The notes: generated by a model not told the origin, from the sequence alone. A stretch of DNA of 64,000 nt from Flavobacterium nitratireducens (GCF_029625335.1 NZ_CP121111.1:248001-312000); one strand, 5' to 3'. Shown: positions 15,965 through 25,121, counted from the stretch's first letter. Numbers and translations are program-made.

Positions 15965-17221
15965 TTATTTGGTTTCTAATTGTTTTTCAATTTCTACTTG
16001 TGTGGCTAAAATGTTTTGTAATTTATCTAGCGCATCAATTTGAGCCATATTCAAAGCTTCCCAAGCATCGAGAGTGATGAACAAATCGCCGGTGTTATTT
16101 TGCCACGCTAAAATTGCCGTATCATAGTTTCGCTTTAAAGCTGGAATAATACTTTTTTGGGCGATATCGTACTGCTTTTTAATATTGATCAGTTCAGTAT
16201 TCATTCCTGAAAGCATTCCGGTGGCTTCATTCAAAATCATTTGTTTTTGCCAGTTCAAGCTTTCATTTTTAATTTTAAAACTATTGATATTGGCTTTATT
16301 CATTTTGGTTGACCAAGGCATAGGAATAGTAACCATTCCCAACAAGGAGAACTGTTGTGGTTGGTTTCCAAAGGCAAACATTTGATCGAATCTTATACCG
16401 AATTCAGGCAGCAATTTTGTTTTTTCGGCTGCAATTTTGAGTTGGTTTATTTCCATCGTTTTTTCGATGGCTTTCACATCGCTTCGGTTTTTCGAAAGAG
16501 AAGTGGTATCTAATATTACCGAATTGAAATCTTTTATTTCGTATATTTCATCAATTTCAAATGCGGTGTTTTTATCTCTAGCCATCAAGGTATTTAGCAT
16601 AATCCGTTTTTGGGAAATGTTATTTTGCAACATTAGAATCATACTTTCTAATGCGCTGTATTGTGATTTTGCTTTGTAATAGGTTGGCAATTTGTCCATA
16701 TTATACTGATAGCGTATCTCCATACTTTTAATCATATACTCTAAAAGTGACAAATTATCATTGGCTATTTTTATTTTTTTATTTAAAACCAACCATTGAT
16801 AATAATTTGTTTTTGCCAATGCTTTCAATTGATTAATCGTATAGTTTTTATTTTCCTTTTCGACCGATGACATCGCACTCATTAGATTAAAATCTGCTTT
16901 TAACTTGGAAGCATTCGGTATCATTTGCGTAACTCCCAACATATAATTTCCCATACCAGGGTTCATTTCATCTGCTTTCCACATTTTGGTATTGTAGGGT
17001 GTCATAAAAAAACCGGTTTCCACCTGAGGAGGCATCCAGCTTTTAGCTCCTTTTGCCGCTGCATCCATACTTTGAATATCGGCATCATACATTTTTAGTT
17101 GAGGATTATTTGTCTTGATTGTACTCAAGATATTATCCAAAGAAAGTGTTTGGGCTGCCAGATTAGTGGCGCTTAAAATCAAACAACTTATGATGGCTAT
17201 ATAAAATTTATTCTTTAACAT
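15965..17221 (-). CDS. TolC-family outer-membrane efflux protein, CusC-like
   Basis: A signal peptide (IISCLILSATNLAAQ) is followed by two long helical TolC repeats: SLDNILSTIKTNNPQLKMYD starts the first and NRSDVKAIEKTMEINQLKIA the second. A strand-rich middle (FGIRFDQMFAFGNQPQQFSL) would build the outer-membrane barrel. At 418 residues it fits OEP family size. The mature region is rich in Met (WMPP, FFMTPYNTKMWKADEMNPGM), in keeping with copper/silver handling. It overlaps the end of the CusA C-terminal ORF by 14 bases and leads directly into the two adaptor genes, which gives the order CusA-CusC-CusB. Confidence 0.9.
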   Translation of the reverse strand: MLKNKFYIAIISCLILSATNLAAQTLSLDNILSTIKTNNPQLKMYDADIQSMDAAAKGAKSWMPPQVETGFFMTPYNTKMWKADEMNPGMGNYMLGVTQMIPNASKLKADFNLMSAMSSVEKENKNYTINQLKALAKTNYYQWLVLNKKIKIANDNLSLLEYMIKSMEIRYQYNMDKLPTYYKAKSQYSALESMILMLQNNISQKRIMLNTLMARDKNTAFEIDEIYEIKDFNSVILDTTSLSKNRSDVKAIEKTMEINQLKIAAEKTKLLPEFGIRFDQMFAFGNQPQQFSLLGMVTIPMPWSTKMNKANINSFKIKNESLNWQKQMILNEATGMLSGMNTELINIKKQYDIAQKSIIPALKRNYDTAILAWQNNTGDLFITLDAWEALNMAQIDALDKLQNILATQVEIEKQLETK

Positions 17222-19145
17222 CTATAAGATCTATTTTTCCTTTTGTTCTTAATTCTCGAAGTTTAACCATCTCAAAAACAACCGGTGTTACTAATAATAC
17301 ATAAATCGTGGAGGTAATGGTGCCTCCAATTAGTGGGACAGTAATGGGAAGCATTATATCGGATCCTGTTCCTGTTGCCCAAAGAATAGGGATTAACCCA
17401 AATATGGAAACCGAAACAGTCATCAATTTTGGTCTTAACCTTTTGGCAGAACCATCAATAATATATTGTTTCAATATTTCTTCAGTTATGGTTTCCTTAC
17501 TATTTCCGTACTTTTCTACCATTTTATTCATTGCTTCATTCAAATAAATAGTCATTAACATCGCTGTTTCGATTGCCATTCCAAACAATGCAATAAATCC
17601 GACGGCAACAGCAACGGATAAATTAATTCCATAAAAATAAACCATAAATATTCCTCCAATTAGAGCAAACGGTACTGTAATCATCGTGACTAATGCTTCT
17701 TTCATTGAATGGTAGGTAAAATATAAAACAAGAAATATAATGACCACAACAATAGGCAGTATTAAACTTAATGTTTTGTTGGCTCGAATTTGATTTTCCC
17801 ATTGTCCGCTCCATTCTACATAATATCCTTTTGGCATTTTAGTCATCATTGCATTGAGTTTCTTCTGTGCTTCTTTTACAGTACTCCCTAAATCACGTTC
17901 CCGAACGTTGAACAACACCGTGCCACGAAGCATTGCATTTTCGCTGTTTATCATTGGAGGGCCATCACTTATTTTTACATTAGCTACAGTTTCTAATGGT
18001 ATTGGACCAAAATCCATTGTTTGCACTTGTAGTTTTTTTAAGGCTTCAATGCTATTTCTGTATTCTTGTGCATATCGTGCATTGACTGAAAAACGCTGTC
18101 TTCCTTCGATAGTCGTGGTGAGTTTCATACCTCCAATTGAAGCTTCAACTACGTTATTTATATCATCTATGGTTAGTCCGTATCTGCCAATAACGTCTCT
18201 TTTTGCTTCAATATCAATATATTTACCGCCTGTTATTGGTTCAGCATACAAATCTTTAACACCAGAAGTTCCTTCCAATGTTTTTTTAATTTTTTGAGCC
18301 AAAACATTTATAGTATCTAAACTTGCTCCGTAGATTTTAATTCCCACATCGGTTCTGATTCCTGTCGAAAGCATATTAATCCGGTTTATAATGGGTTGCG
18401 TAAAACCATTGGTCACACCAGGGATTTGCAATTTGTTGTTTATTTCCGTGATAATGTCATTTTTGGTTTTGTCTTCTCGCCATTCTGTTTGAGGTTTTAA
18501 CAAAATAATTGTTTCCACCATACTTATTGGACTGTTATCCGTTGCCGTATTTGCCCTGCCTGCTTTTCCCAACACGTGAGCCACTTCGGGAATTGATTTT
18601 ATCAATTTGTCCTGAACCTGCAAAATTCTTTTTACTTCAGAATTGGACACATCAGGCAAGGTTACCGGCATAAACAGTACAGAGCCTTCATCTAAAGGAG
18701 GCATAAATTCTGAGCCTAAACGAGTAAACATTAAAACACCAAACAGTAAGGCAATGATGTTGATGCCCAATACCGTTTTCCTCCATTTTAAACAAAAAAT
18801 CAAAATGGGTGTATAAATGCTTTCCAATTTTTTGTTAATTGGGTTTTTGTCTTCTGGGCGAAGTTTTCCTTTTAGTAAAAAACTAATTAGCACTGGTACA
18901 AGTGTAATGGCTAAAAAGGCATCAACTATCAGAATAAAAGATTTCGTCCAAGCCAATGGTCCGAATAATTTGCCTTCCATTCCTGTGAGAAGAAATACAG
19001 GCAAAAAGGATGTAATTACAATTATTGTTGAGTAGAAAACACCTGGACCAACTAATTTTGAAGAGCTTTCTATAAGCTTCAACTTATCTTCAGGAGATAG
19101 TGGATCGTTTTCTTTTTTGAATATATTTTTAATTTTATTTTTCAT
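17208..19145 (-). CDS. CusA-like heavy-metal RND pump, C-terminal part (split gene)
   Basis: This ORF carries the part of a CusA/CzcA pump from just before TM5 to the end: VGPGVFYSTIIVITSFLPVF (TM5), the second periplasmic loop with EFMPPLDEGSVLFMPVTLPD and GKAGRANTATDNSPISMVET (copper/silver CusA style), and TM8-12 with IMLPITVPLIGGTITSTIYV. It starts at ATG 19145, 11 bases after the stop of the N-terminal ORF and in another frame. One added base near CCAGTAA would join both into a normal pump of about 1075 residues (reading DNNQVIGNKMKNK). It is therefore either a single-base frameshift or a two-polypeptide pump divided in the cytoplasmic TM4-TM5 loop. Confidence 0.82.
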   Translation of the reverse strand: MKNKIKNIFKKENDPLSPEDKLKLIESSSKLVGPGVFYSTIIVITSFLPVFLLTGMEGKLFGPLAWTKSFILIVDAFLAITLVPVLISFLLKGKLRPEDKNPINKKLESIYTPILIFCLKWRKTVLGINIIALLFGVLMFTRLGSEFMPPLDEGSVLFMPVTLPDVSNSEVKRILQVQDKLIKSIPEVAHVLGKAGRANTATDNSPISMVETIILLKPQTEWREDKTKNDIITEINNKLQIPGVTNGFTQPIINRINMLSTGIRTDVGIKIYGASLDTINVLAQKIKKTLEGTSGVKDLYAEPITGGKYIDIEAKRDVIGRYGLTIDDINNVVEASIGGMKLTTTIEGRQRFSVNARYAQEYRNSIEALKKLQVQTMDFGPIPLETVANVKISDGPPMINSENAMLRGTVLFNVRERDLGSTVKEAQKKLNAMMTKMPKGYYVEWSGQWENQIRANKTLSLILPIVVVIIFLVLYFTYHSMKEALVTMITVPFALIGGIFMVYFYGINLSVAVAVGFIALFGMAIETAMLMTIYLNEAMNKMVEKYGNSKETITEEILKQYIIDGSAKRLRPKLMTVSVSIFGLIPILWATGTGSDIMLPITVPLIGGTITSTIYVLLVTPVVFEMVKLRELRTKGKIDLIDVKE

Positions 19146-19156
19146 CTTATTTCCAA

Positions 19157-20437
19157 TTACTGGTTATTATCCATTTCTTCCTGTTTCTCCGAAATTGTCC
19201 GATAAGCATTCTCCACCATTACAATACCATCATCAACGACAACGCCAATTGCCAGAGCAATACCCGTTAATGACATAATATTGGAAGAGATACCAAAAGC
19301 TTCCAACAGTATAAATCCGACAGCAACAGAAATGGGTAATTGTATCAGAATAATAAGCGCACTGCGCCAATGAAAAAGGAACAATAAAACAATGATAGAA
19401 ACGGCAATCATTTCCTCGATTAAGGTGCCTTTGACTGATTCTATTGCTTTTTCAATTAATTCACTTCTGTCATAAGATGTTTTAAAAGTAACTCCTTCAG
19501 GTAATCCTTTTTCGACTTCTTTCATTTTTTCTTTCACAGCAGTAATTACCTTATCGGCATTTTCGCCATAACGCATTACTACAATTCCGCCAACAACTTC
19601 ACCATTACCATTTTCATCAAAAATACCTAGTCTCAAATCGCCACCCATTTGTATTGAACCAATATCTTTAACTTTTACAGGAACAGAATTATAGTTTTTA
19701 ATGGCAATGTCTTCTACATCTTTTATGTTTTTGATATAACCTAATCCTCTTATGATATAGGACATATCACTCATTTCGAATTTCCGTCCCCCAACATCAT
19801 TATTATTTGCTTTGACGGCATTCATCACTTCCATCATATTGACGTTGTAGTATTGCATTTTCAAGGGGTCTAGCACTAATTGATATTGTTTTTCAAACCC
19901 ACCAAACGAAGCGACTTCGGCAACTCCAGGAACGGTTTGCAAGGCGAATTTCACGTACCAATCTTGCAAGGCTCTTTGCTCTCCCAAGTCCATACCTTTA
20001 GCATCTAAATGATACCAAAATACGTGACCAACACCTGTGCCGTCTGGACCTAATGTTGGAACCACATTCTGCGGTAATAAGCGTTGTGCATAATTTAATC
20101 TTTCCAACACCCGAGTTCTTGCCCAATAGACATCTACATCGTCCTCAAAAACAATATACACGAAACTCATCCCAAACATAGATGCACCCCGAATATTTTT
20201 GACTTTTGGAATGCCCTGTAAATTAGAAACCAAGGGATATGTGACCTGTGCTTCTATAACCTGTGGACTTCTTCCCATCCACTCCGTAAAAACAATCACT
20301 TGGTTTTCGGATAAATCAGGAATGGCGTCTATGGGATTTTGTTGTACGCTGTAAACTCCCCAAGCAAATAAGCAAGCTGAAACCAGCAAGACAACGGCTC
20401 GATTTCGTAGTGAGAATGTTATTAATTTTTCTACCAT
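19157..20437 (-). CDS. CusA-like heavy-metal RND pump, N-terminal part (split gene)
   Basis: It contains TM1 (AVVLLVSACLFAWGVYSVQQ), the first periplasmic loop with the HME-RND signature DAIPDLSENQVIVFTEW, VYWARTRVLERLN and PTLGPDGTGVGHVFWYH, and TM2-TM4 with the proton-relay motif IGVVVDDGIVMVEN (Asp402/Asp403). It stops after EEMDNNQ, in the cytoplasmic loop between TM4 and TM5; the rest of the pump is the next ORF in another frame. The PDLSENQ and metal-site style are those of CusA-type (Cu/Ag) pumps. The stop is 5 bases from the haem-binding gene's end on the other side, so the operon runs on without gaps. Confidence 0.85.
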   Translation of the reverse strand: MVEKLITFSLRNRAVVLLVSACLFAWGVYSVQQNPIDAIPDLSENQVIVFTEWMGRSPQVIEAQVTYPLVSNLQGIPKVKNIRGASMFGMSFVYIVFEDDVDVYWARTRVLERLNYAQRLLPQNVVPTLGPDGTGVGHVFWYHLDAKGMDLGEQRALQDWYVKFALQTVPGVAEVASFGGFEKQYQLVLDPLKMQYYNVNMMEVMNAVKANNNDVGGRKFEMSDMSYIIRGLGYIKNIKDVEDIAIKNYNSVPVKVKDIGSIQMGGDLRLGIFDENGNGEVVGGIVVMRYGENADKVITAVKEKMKEVEKGLPEGVTFKTSYDRSELIEKAIESVKGTLIEEMIAVSIIVLLFLFHWRSALIILIQLPISVAVGFILLEAFGISSNIMSLTGIALAIGVVVDDGIVMVENAYRTISEKQEEMDNNQ

Positions 20438-20442
20438 TATTT

Positions 20443-20913
20443 TTAATTTTGTGATGAAATACTATCTTCTATTTTATTTATCCGATCCAATACTTCTTTT
20501 TTTTGGGAGGCTGTAAGGATTGCATTTTTATGGATTAAAGTATAAGAACTCAAAGGCATTTCGTTTGATTCGATTTGTTTTGCAATTCTATCTAATTTAT
20601 TATTTTGTTTACGGTCACTATAATTACCCCATTCGTTAAAATTCAAATTTTCTTTCCCTTCTTTAATATGACTTTCCATAAAAAACCGAACGGGTTGAAT
20701 GTAAGAGTACCAAGGATAATAGGTGTTGTTACTGTGGCAATCATAACAAGAAGTTCTCAAAATGATTTCAACATTTTTAGGAACATTATACACTTTTGTA
20801 AAATTACCAGTTATATCCTGCTCAAAACTAATGTTCCGAGCAGGTTGATATAACTGCATCAACAAAAAAATAATTAACCCAATAAAAAGTATTTTTTTGA
20901 TGATTTTTTTCAT
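20443..20913 (-). CDS. Haem-binding domain (Haem_bd) periplasmic protein
   Basis: A membrane anchor (ILFIGLIIFLLMQL) is followed by a c-type haem motif CYDCH (Cys56, Cys59, His60) in the family context TSCYDCHSNNTYYPWYSYIQ, then FFMESHIKEGKENLNFNEW and a C-terminal helix with EMPLSSYTLIHKNA, all hallmarks of the Haem_bd (DUF) family. It would be a small periplasmic cytochrome facing away from the cytoplasm. It lies within the copper operon, 2 bases from the DUF3347 gene and 5 from cusA, so a redox role around copper (for example Cu(II)/Cu(I) cycling) is conceivable but only inferred from position. Confidence 0.85.
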   Translation of the reverse strand: MKKIIKKILFIGLIIFLLMQLYQPARNISFEQDITGNFTKVYNVPKNVEIILRTSCYDCHSNNTYYPWYSYIQPVRFFMESHIKEGKENLNFNEWGNYSDRKQNNKLDRIAKQIESNEMPLSSYTLIHKNAILTASQKKEVLDRINKIEDSISSQN

Positions 20914-20914
20914 A

Positions 20915-21609
20915 CTAGTATTCTTTTTTTATAGAACCGCAAGTAGCCATTTCTTTTCCAAAATATGGATTTTTGATTTCTTTTGTTTCACTTATCCAAA
21001 CAGCACCTTTGTTGTCATCTGCCATTGGGCAAAAATCCAGATATAGTTTTTGACTGGTTCCAAATAATTGAATTAAGTCATTCATATCCTTACTTAACAT
21101 TACAAAATGTTCTCTTTGATGTTCTATCTTTCCTCCATTATCTCCAATATGCTCTGCGTGTTCTTTGGCATCATCTGCAATATCCAAATATTCTTTTTTT
21201 GTTTTTCGCTTAAAACTTTGATGTCAAATCTGTCAAATGAGGTGAATAGTATTTTTGCTTTTTCGGCAGCACCATTTGTATCATCTTTAACCAATTTGTT
21301 TTTTAAATTTATGTAACTAATTAAAATATCCTCGATGTTAACATTGGATTGTGTTGTTGCAGCAGAGGATGCTTCTGTTGCTTTTTTTTCGTGAGGTGCT
21401 TGCGTTTGAGTTACCAGTTCGGTTAATTCCATACCACATTTGGAACATGTTTCATCTTTTTTTCCTTGAACCTCGGGATGCATTGGGCATGCATATAGTT
21501 CACTTGAATTTGCGGAAGTTTCTGTAGTGTTGTTTTCTGTTTCTTTGTTTTTTTGATTGCAAGAAACTAAAGTGATTGCTAAAATAGCTGTTAAAATAAG
21601 TGCTTTCAT
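20915..21609 (-). pseudogene. DUF3347 lipoprotein with heavy-metal-binding domain, frameshifted
   Basis: The first ORF (21609 to 21124) has a lipobox LVSC (Cys17), a heavy-metal-binding domain (YACPMHPEVQGKKDE, CSKCGMEL) and the start of DUF3347. The rest of DUF3347 (FCPMADDNKGAVWISETKEI, NPYFGKEMATCGSI) is in another frame at 21187-20915. Seven T at 21194-21200 (plus strand) should be eight: this restores LSEKQKKEYLDIADDAKEHA across the junction. DUF3347 proteins with such Met/Cys-rich ends accompany flavobacterial copper-efflux operons and probably bind Cu in the periplasm. A real mutation or a homopolymer sequencing error is equally possible. Confidence 0.82.
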
Positions 21610-21622
21610 ACTGTGTTATTTT

Positions 21623-22282
21623 TTAGTTATTAATTATTTTTTCTGCTTTATAATAAGAATAAGTCCCGATTGATGTGTTGATATAATCTACTTCCCGAGC
21701 ATTTTTAAATCCTGCATCAGTAATGTATTTTATCATCAATCCATTTACATTATCAGTGGTAGTTTTGAAACCGTCTAATAATTGAACTAAGTAAAAGGAT
21801 AACCTCATCCATTTTGTTTTTGCTTTACCCCAATCTCCAATGATTAATTCTCCATTTGGTTTTAATATTCTATTAATCTCTAATAAACATTTCAATTTTG
21901 TAATCATGTCTAACTGATGAAAAACAAGAGAACTATAAACCTTGTCAATTGAATTATCTTCAAATGGTAACTTATTTCCATCATATAAAAAAAGAGGTGC
22001 TTCAATTCCTGTTTTTTTCAATTTATATTCTGCTATTGACTTAATCTTAGGGTCGATGTCAACTCCTTGTATGTTACAGTTAGGAAATCGTTGTTTGAGT
22101 ATGATAATGTTTTGGGCTGTTCCGAAACCAAATTCTAAAATTTTTTCTTTCTCCTTTGGGTCAACAAAATCAATTAATCTGTTTCTGAACTTTTTTTCAG
22201 GCATTGTTACTTTTATAGCTAAATCATAGTAATCGCTTAAAAAATCATAACCTAATGCCGGGATAAATTTTGTTTCACTCAT
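21623..22282 (-). CDS. Class I SAM-dependent methyltransferase
   Basis: The SAM-binding motif ILEFGFGTAQN lies at residues 48-58 (Glu50, Gly52, Gly54), followed by the acidic motif II region GVDIDPK and motif IV-like DKVYSSLVFHQL; later ILKPNGELIIGDWGKAK is the usual post-I strand. This is the UbiE/Methyltransf_11 type with 219 residues. There is no signal peptide. The substrate is unknown. It lies tightly inside the copper operon (13-base gap to the DUF3347 gene, 7 to the next), and methyltransferases of this kind do occur next to metal-resistance genes in Bacteroidota. Arsenic-type Cys triads are not seen. Confidence 0.82.
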   Translation of the reverse strand: MSETKFIPALGYDFLSDYYDLAIKVTMPEKKFRNRLIDFVDPKEKEKILEFGFGTAQNIIILKQRFPNCNIQGVDIDPKIKSIAEYKLKKTGIEAPLFLYDGNKLPFEDNSIDKVYSSLVFHQLDMITKLKCLLEINRILKPNGELIIGDWGKAKTKWMRLSFYLVQLLDGFKTTTDNVNGLMIKYITDAGFKNAREVDYINTSIGTYSYYKAEKIINN

Positions 22283-22289
22283 CTTGATT

Positions 22290-23099
22290 TTATTTTGTTA
22301 AATCGAAAAAAGTATAGTACAGATTAAAATAAAAGCCATTTGGTGCTGAACGTACCATTGAACTCATTAATTCTTGACGGTATGCAAAATCCAGTCGTGC
22401 CTGACTGTTGAAAATAAATTGTATTGCCGGCACAACGTCTAAGTACGATTTGCCGTTTTCATTGATGGTTTGTCCGACAAATTCTACCATAAAGTTAATA
22501 TTTGTTTGCTTGAAACTGGTATATTTTTTTGGATACATCAGTTTACCAAATGATAAGGTGTAATTGGTAGCATTGTCGCCCATATTATCTGGAAACGGAT
22601 AATCAGGTTTGTTGTCAAAGGCTTTCTCAAAACTTACTGACGAACTTATTGCCAGTTTTTTAATCAGCTTAGTGGCTACAAATCCTCCTTCGAAACCTGT
22701 GTTGTGTCCTAAGATTTCTATTTGCTCCTGGTGAATGTCGGCATTATTGAAACTATATCTTCCAAATACTGCCATTCGGAAATGACTGTTCAGATCATCT
22801 GATGAATAGAAACGATACTTAGTATAAAAACTACCTCCTTCGGTAACTAGTTGATTGCTTCTATTACTTATAAAAGCAGAAGCTCGAAACATTATGTTTT
22901 TGTTTAGACCATAAGTCACTTCGGGCATAAAATGGTAATTGTAGCCTGATTTCATTTCCTCTTTAAAAAGAGACTGCATTACATTGACTGCTAACGAATT
23001 TGCAGGAACATTACTGGCCGGATCCGTTACTACAAATAACTCTTGGCTAAAAACATCTTGACAACTTACAGCAATAAAAAATAAAATTATCTTTCTCAT
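22290..23099 (-). CDS. Outer-membrane beta-barrel-like protein of the copper operon
   Basis: A signal peptide (IILFFIAVSCQDVFSQ) is followed by alternating hydrophobic/polar strands with aromatic ends typical of a beta-barrel and a C-terminal NGFYFNLYYTFFDL. The start of the mature part reads VVTDPASNVPANSLAVNVMQ. No named family can be assigned with certainty; similar proteins with an intact DPASN start occur next to HMA and DUF3347 genes in Flavobacteria. It shares its first base with the stop of the HMA gene, so co-translation is likely. A role as a porin or a metal-site protein in the outer membrane is inference. Confidence 0.6.
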   Translation of the reverse strand: MRKIILFFIAVSCQDVFSQELFVVTDPASNVPANSLAVNVMQSLFKEEMKSGYNYHFMPEVTYGLNKNIMFRASAFISNRSNQLVTEGGSFYTKYRFYSSDDLNSHFRMAVFGRYSFNNADIHQEQIEILGHNTGFEGGFVATKLIKKLAISSSVSFEKAFDNKPDYPFPDNMGDNATNYTLSFGKLMYPKKYTSFKQTNINFMVEFVGQTINENGKSYLDVVPAIQFIFNSQARLDFAYRQELMSSMVRSAPNGFYFNLYYTFFDLTK

Positions 23100-23587
23100 T
23101 AATTTAGAATTTTAATGTGAAAATCATCTTCGTTGTTTGAAGCATAAGTTTCAACACTTTTGTATGATTTGGATAATTTTTTGAACTCTTTTTCAGTCAC
23201 ATAGCCTTTGTCAACCACTTGAAATTGTATTTCATTCATGTTATCTGGTTTGTCACTAACCAAAATGTAAGTACTTTGGGTTATGGTTTCCGGCTTTGCA
23301 GTTATAATTAAGGAACCTATGAAGAAACCTGCATTTTCTACTTTATCCTTAAAAGATTTTGGACTTAAATTATTGCCTTCATTTAATGTTACTGTAAATG
23401 TGTTTGTGTTTAAGTCGGTTTCTACATTAGCTACTTCGAGCATACTTTTTAATTGTTTATTTATTGCATTGGAGCACATCGAACAAGTTAAACCCGTTGC
23501 TCTGATTTCCGCTTTTATAATTTGTGCATTACTTTTAAGTGAAAACATTAAAATTATTGATGCTATAATTATATGTACTTTTTTCAT
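23099..23587 (-). CDS. Periplasmic HMA-domain metal-binding protein
   Basis: After a signal peptide (IIIASIILMFSLKSNAQ) the HMA fold carries its metal site as TGLTCSMCSNAI (Cys35, Cys38) and runs to about residue 95 (VENAGFFIGSLII). The last 60 residues form a separate small domain. Cytoplasmic CopZ proteins share the fold, but the signal peptide places this one outside the inner membrane, where it could carry Cu(I) to the efflux complex. It starts 2 bases after the thioredoxin-like gene's stop and abuts the barrel-protein gene. Confidence 0.85.
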   Translation of the reverse strand: MKKVHIIIASIILMFSLKSNAQIIKAEIRATGLTCSMCSNAINKQLKSMLEVANVETDLNTNTFTVTLNEGNNLSPKSFKDKVENAGFFIGSLIITAKPETITQSTYILVSDKPDNMNEIQFQVVDKGYVTEKEFKKLSKSYKSVETYASNNEDDFHIKILN

Positions 23588-23589
23588 TT

Positions 23590-24060
23590 TTATGATTTTA
23601 TTAATTTCAATATTTCTTCCTCAGACGGATTTTTAGCTATCAATATTCCTTCGGGATTAAACAGGTATTTGGAAGGTAATTCTTCAACTTCAAATTGTAT
23701 TGCTGTGTTTGCATCAAATCCTTTTGGGTCTATTAATTGTGTAAACTTGATTTTATCTTTTTCTATGGCTTTTAACCATTTAGTTGCATCAGTATCAATT
23801 GATATTCCGATAATTTCAATTTTATTTGTATTAGCTTCATTGTGAAGTTGTACTAACTTTTTATTTCCCAATCGGCATGGCGCGCACCAAGATGCCCAAA
23901 AATCAACAAGCACATATTTACCTTTAAAGGATTTGATATCAACCTCATTATTGGTATTACTTTTTAGTGTAATTGATGGAATAGCATCTCCGATTTCTAT
24001 TTGAGCTTTAGCAGTTGAGAAAATGCCAATTAAAAAAAGCAGTATTACAATTTTTTTCAT
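23590..24060 (-). CDS. TlpA/ResA-like periplasmic thioredoxin
   Basis: A signal peptide (ILLFLIGIFSTAKA) precedes a thioredoxin fold with active site FWASWCAPCR (Cys59, Cys62) and the TlpA/ResA-type cis-Pro region VEELPSKYLFNPEG. At 156 residues it is a minimal exported member. Such proteins reduce disulphides in the periplasm, for instance in CxxC metal sites or apocytochromes. Its neighbours on both sides are HMA proteins with CxxC sites and a CxxCH cytochrome sits downstream, so keeping those cysteines reduced is a reasonable inferred role. Gaps are 5 bases upstream and 2 downstream. Confidence 0.88.
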   Translation of the reverse strand: MKKIVILLFLIGIFSTAKAQIEIGDAIPSITLKSNTNNEVDIKSFKGKYVLVDFWASWCAPCRLGNKKLVQLHNEANTNKIEIIGISIDTDATKWLKAIEKDKIKFTQLIDPKGFDANTAIQFEVEELPSKYLFNPEGILIAKNPSEEEILKLIKS

Positions 24061-24065
24061 TTTGT

Positions 24066-24938
24066 TTACTTAATTGTTTCAACTGTTTTACCACAGCTCA
24101 ACATCATTGAACCATAGTATGGGTTCTTTACTGCATTTTCTTTGCTCAACCAATTAGCGCCTTTACCATCGTTGTACATTGGACAGAATTGAAAGTAAAC
24201 TGGTACTTCGTATTTTGCTGTTTTAATTAATGTGTATATGTCTTTTGACAATGAGGTAAAGTGATCACGTTGGTGTTTTACATCTTTTGTATCAGCTATG
24301 TGTTCTGCATCTTCTTTGATTAGACTAACCACTTTCATCCAAACCATGTGCGCTTCCATATCAAGCTTTTCCATTTTGATATTATTTACAGTTGCCAAAA
24401 GTTCTTGTGACGCTAAAGCTGCTTTAGTCCCGTCAGAAGTTATCAAAGCATCTTTCAATAAAAAATAATTATCAAATACCGCTTTTAATTGATTTTCATT
24501 TTGAATTACTGCAGTAGTTGTTTCAGAATGGTTCCCGTGATTGGAATGGTCTTCATTGCTAGCAGTAGTTTTGTTTTCTTTTTTTACAGGAACTTTTGCT
24601 ACTCTGTCATATTGACAACAACCGTGAAGATTATTATATACTTCATCAGGAGCAAGAAATTTATCACTGTCATAGCCTGCTAATGCAATTCGTTTTAGTA
24701 TTTCATCCTGATTTGTTACACTTGCATCATAAGTTAATGTTGCCATTTGGGTTTCCTGGTTCCAATCGACTTTGGCAACTTTTTTAATATTTCCTGCTTT
24801 TTCGATGGTAGTTTTGCACATTCCACAGTTACCGTAAACCTTGATAGTTTCTGTTTTGGCATTTTTTATTTGTGCATTACCTGTAGTTGATAACAATACA
24901 GAAATTGCTATCATTATTTTCATTAATGAATTTTTCAT
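24066..24938 (-). CDS. HMA plus DUF3347 periplasmic copper-binding protein
   Basis: I choose ATG 24938 (MKNSLMKIMIAISVLL), which gives a proper signal peptide ending in NAQ; the longer frame would start at ATT. Residues 30-95 are an HMA domain with YGNCGMCKTTI (Cys38, Cys41). A His-rich linker follows (NEDHSNHGNHSE), then DUF3347 with PVYFQFCPMYNDGKGANWLS and NPYYGSMMLSCG. It heads the copper operon; 180 bases of non-coding sequence with two dyads lie upstream. This fused layout is common in flavobacterial copper clusters and resembles a CusF-like metallochaperone role by position, not by homology. Confidence 0.88.
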   Translation of the reverse strand: MKNSLMKIMIAISVLLSTTGNAQIKNAKTETIKVYGNCGMCKTTIEKAGNIKKVAKVDWNQETQMATLTYDASVTNQDEILKRIALAGYDSDKFLAPDEVYNNLHGCCQYDRVAKVPVKKENKTTASNEDHSNHGNHSETTTAVIQNENQLKAVFDNYFLLKDALITSDGTKAALASQELLATVNNIKMEKLDMEAHMVWMKVVSLIKEDAEHIADTKDVKHQRDHFTSLSKDIYTLIKTAKYEVPVYFQFCPMYNDGKGANWLSKENAVKNPYYGSMMLSCGKTVETIK

Positions 24939-25028
24939 TTTGAATAAAATTGTAATCAAAGCAAACTACCTTGATTATTTGATAAAATAAATTTGGATAA
25001 ATAACAGTTGCGAAAGCATGTTATTACA

Positions 25029-25087
25029 ATACCAATAATGGTATAAAAAACAATACTTAACTGTTAGATTGAATAGCAAAATGCTAT
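25029..25087. promoter_or_regulatory. Two dyads upstream of the copper operon (possible operators)
   Basis: ATACCA-ATAA-TGGTAT (25029-25044) and ATAGCA-AAA-TGCTAT (25073-25087) are perfect 6-bp inverted repeats in the 180-base gap before the first gene of the copper operon (start 24938). Spacing and symmetry suit a dimeric metal regulator, but no such regulator gene is intact in the window, and short dyads arise easily in AT-rich DNA. Confidence 0.35.
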
Positions 25088-25121
25088 GAATTTGACACAC
25101 TTATGGCTGTCAAAAATGGAT

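Noticed and set aside
21623..22282. Arsenite methyltransferase (ArsM)
   Set aside because: The conserved Cys residues of ArsM are absent and no ars genes are present; only a generic SAM methyltransferase can be supported.
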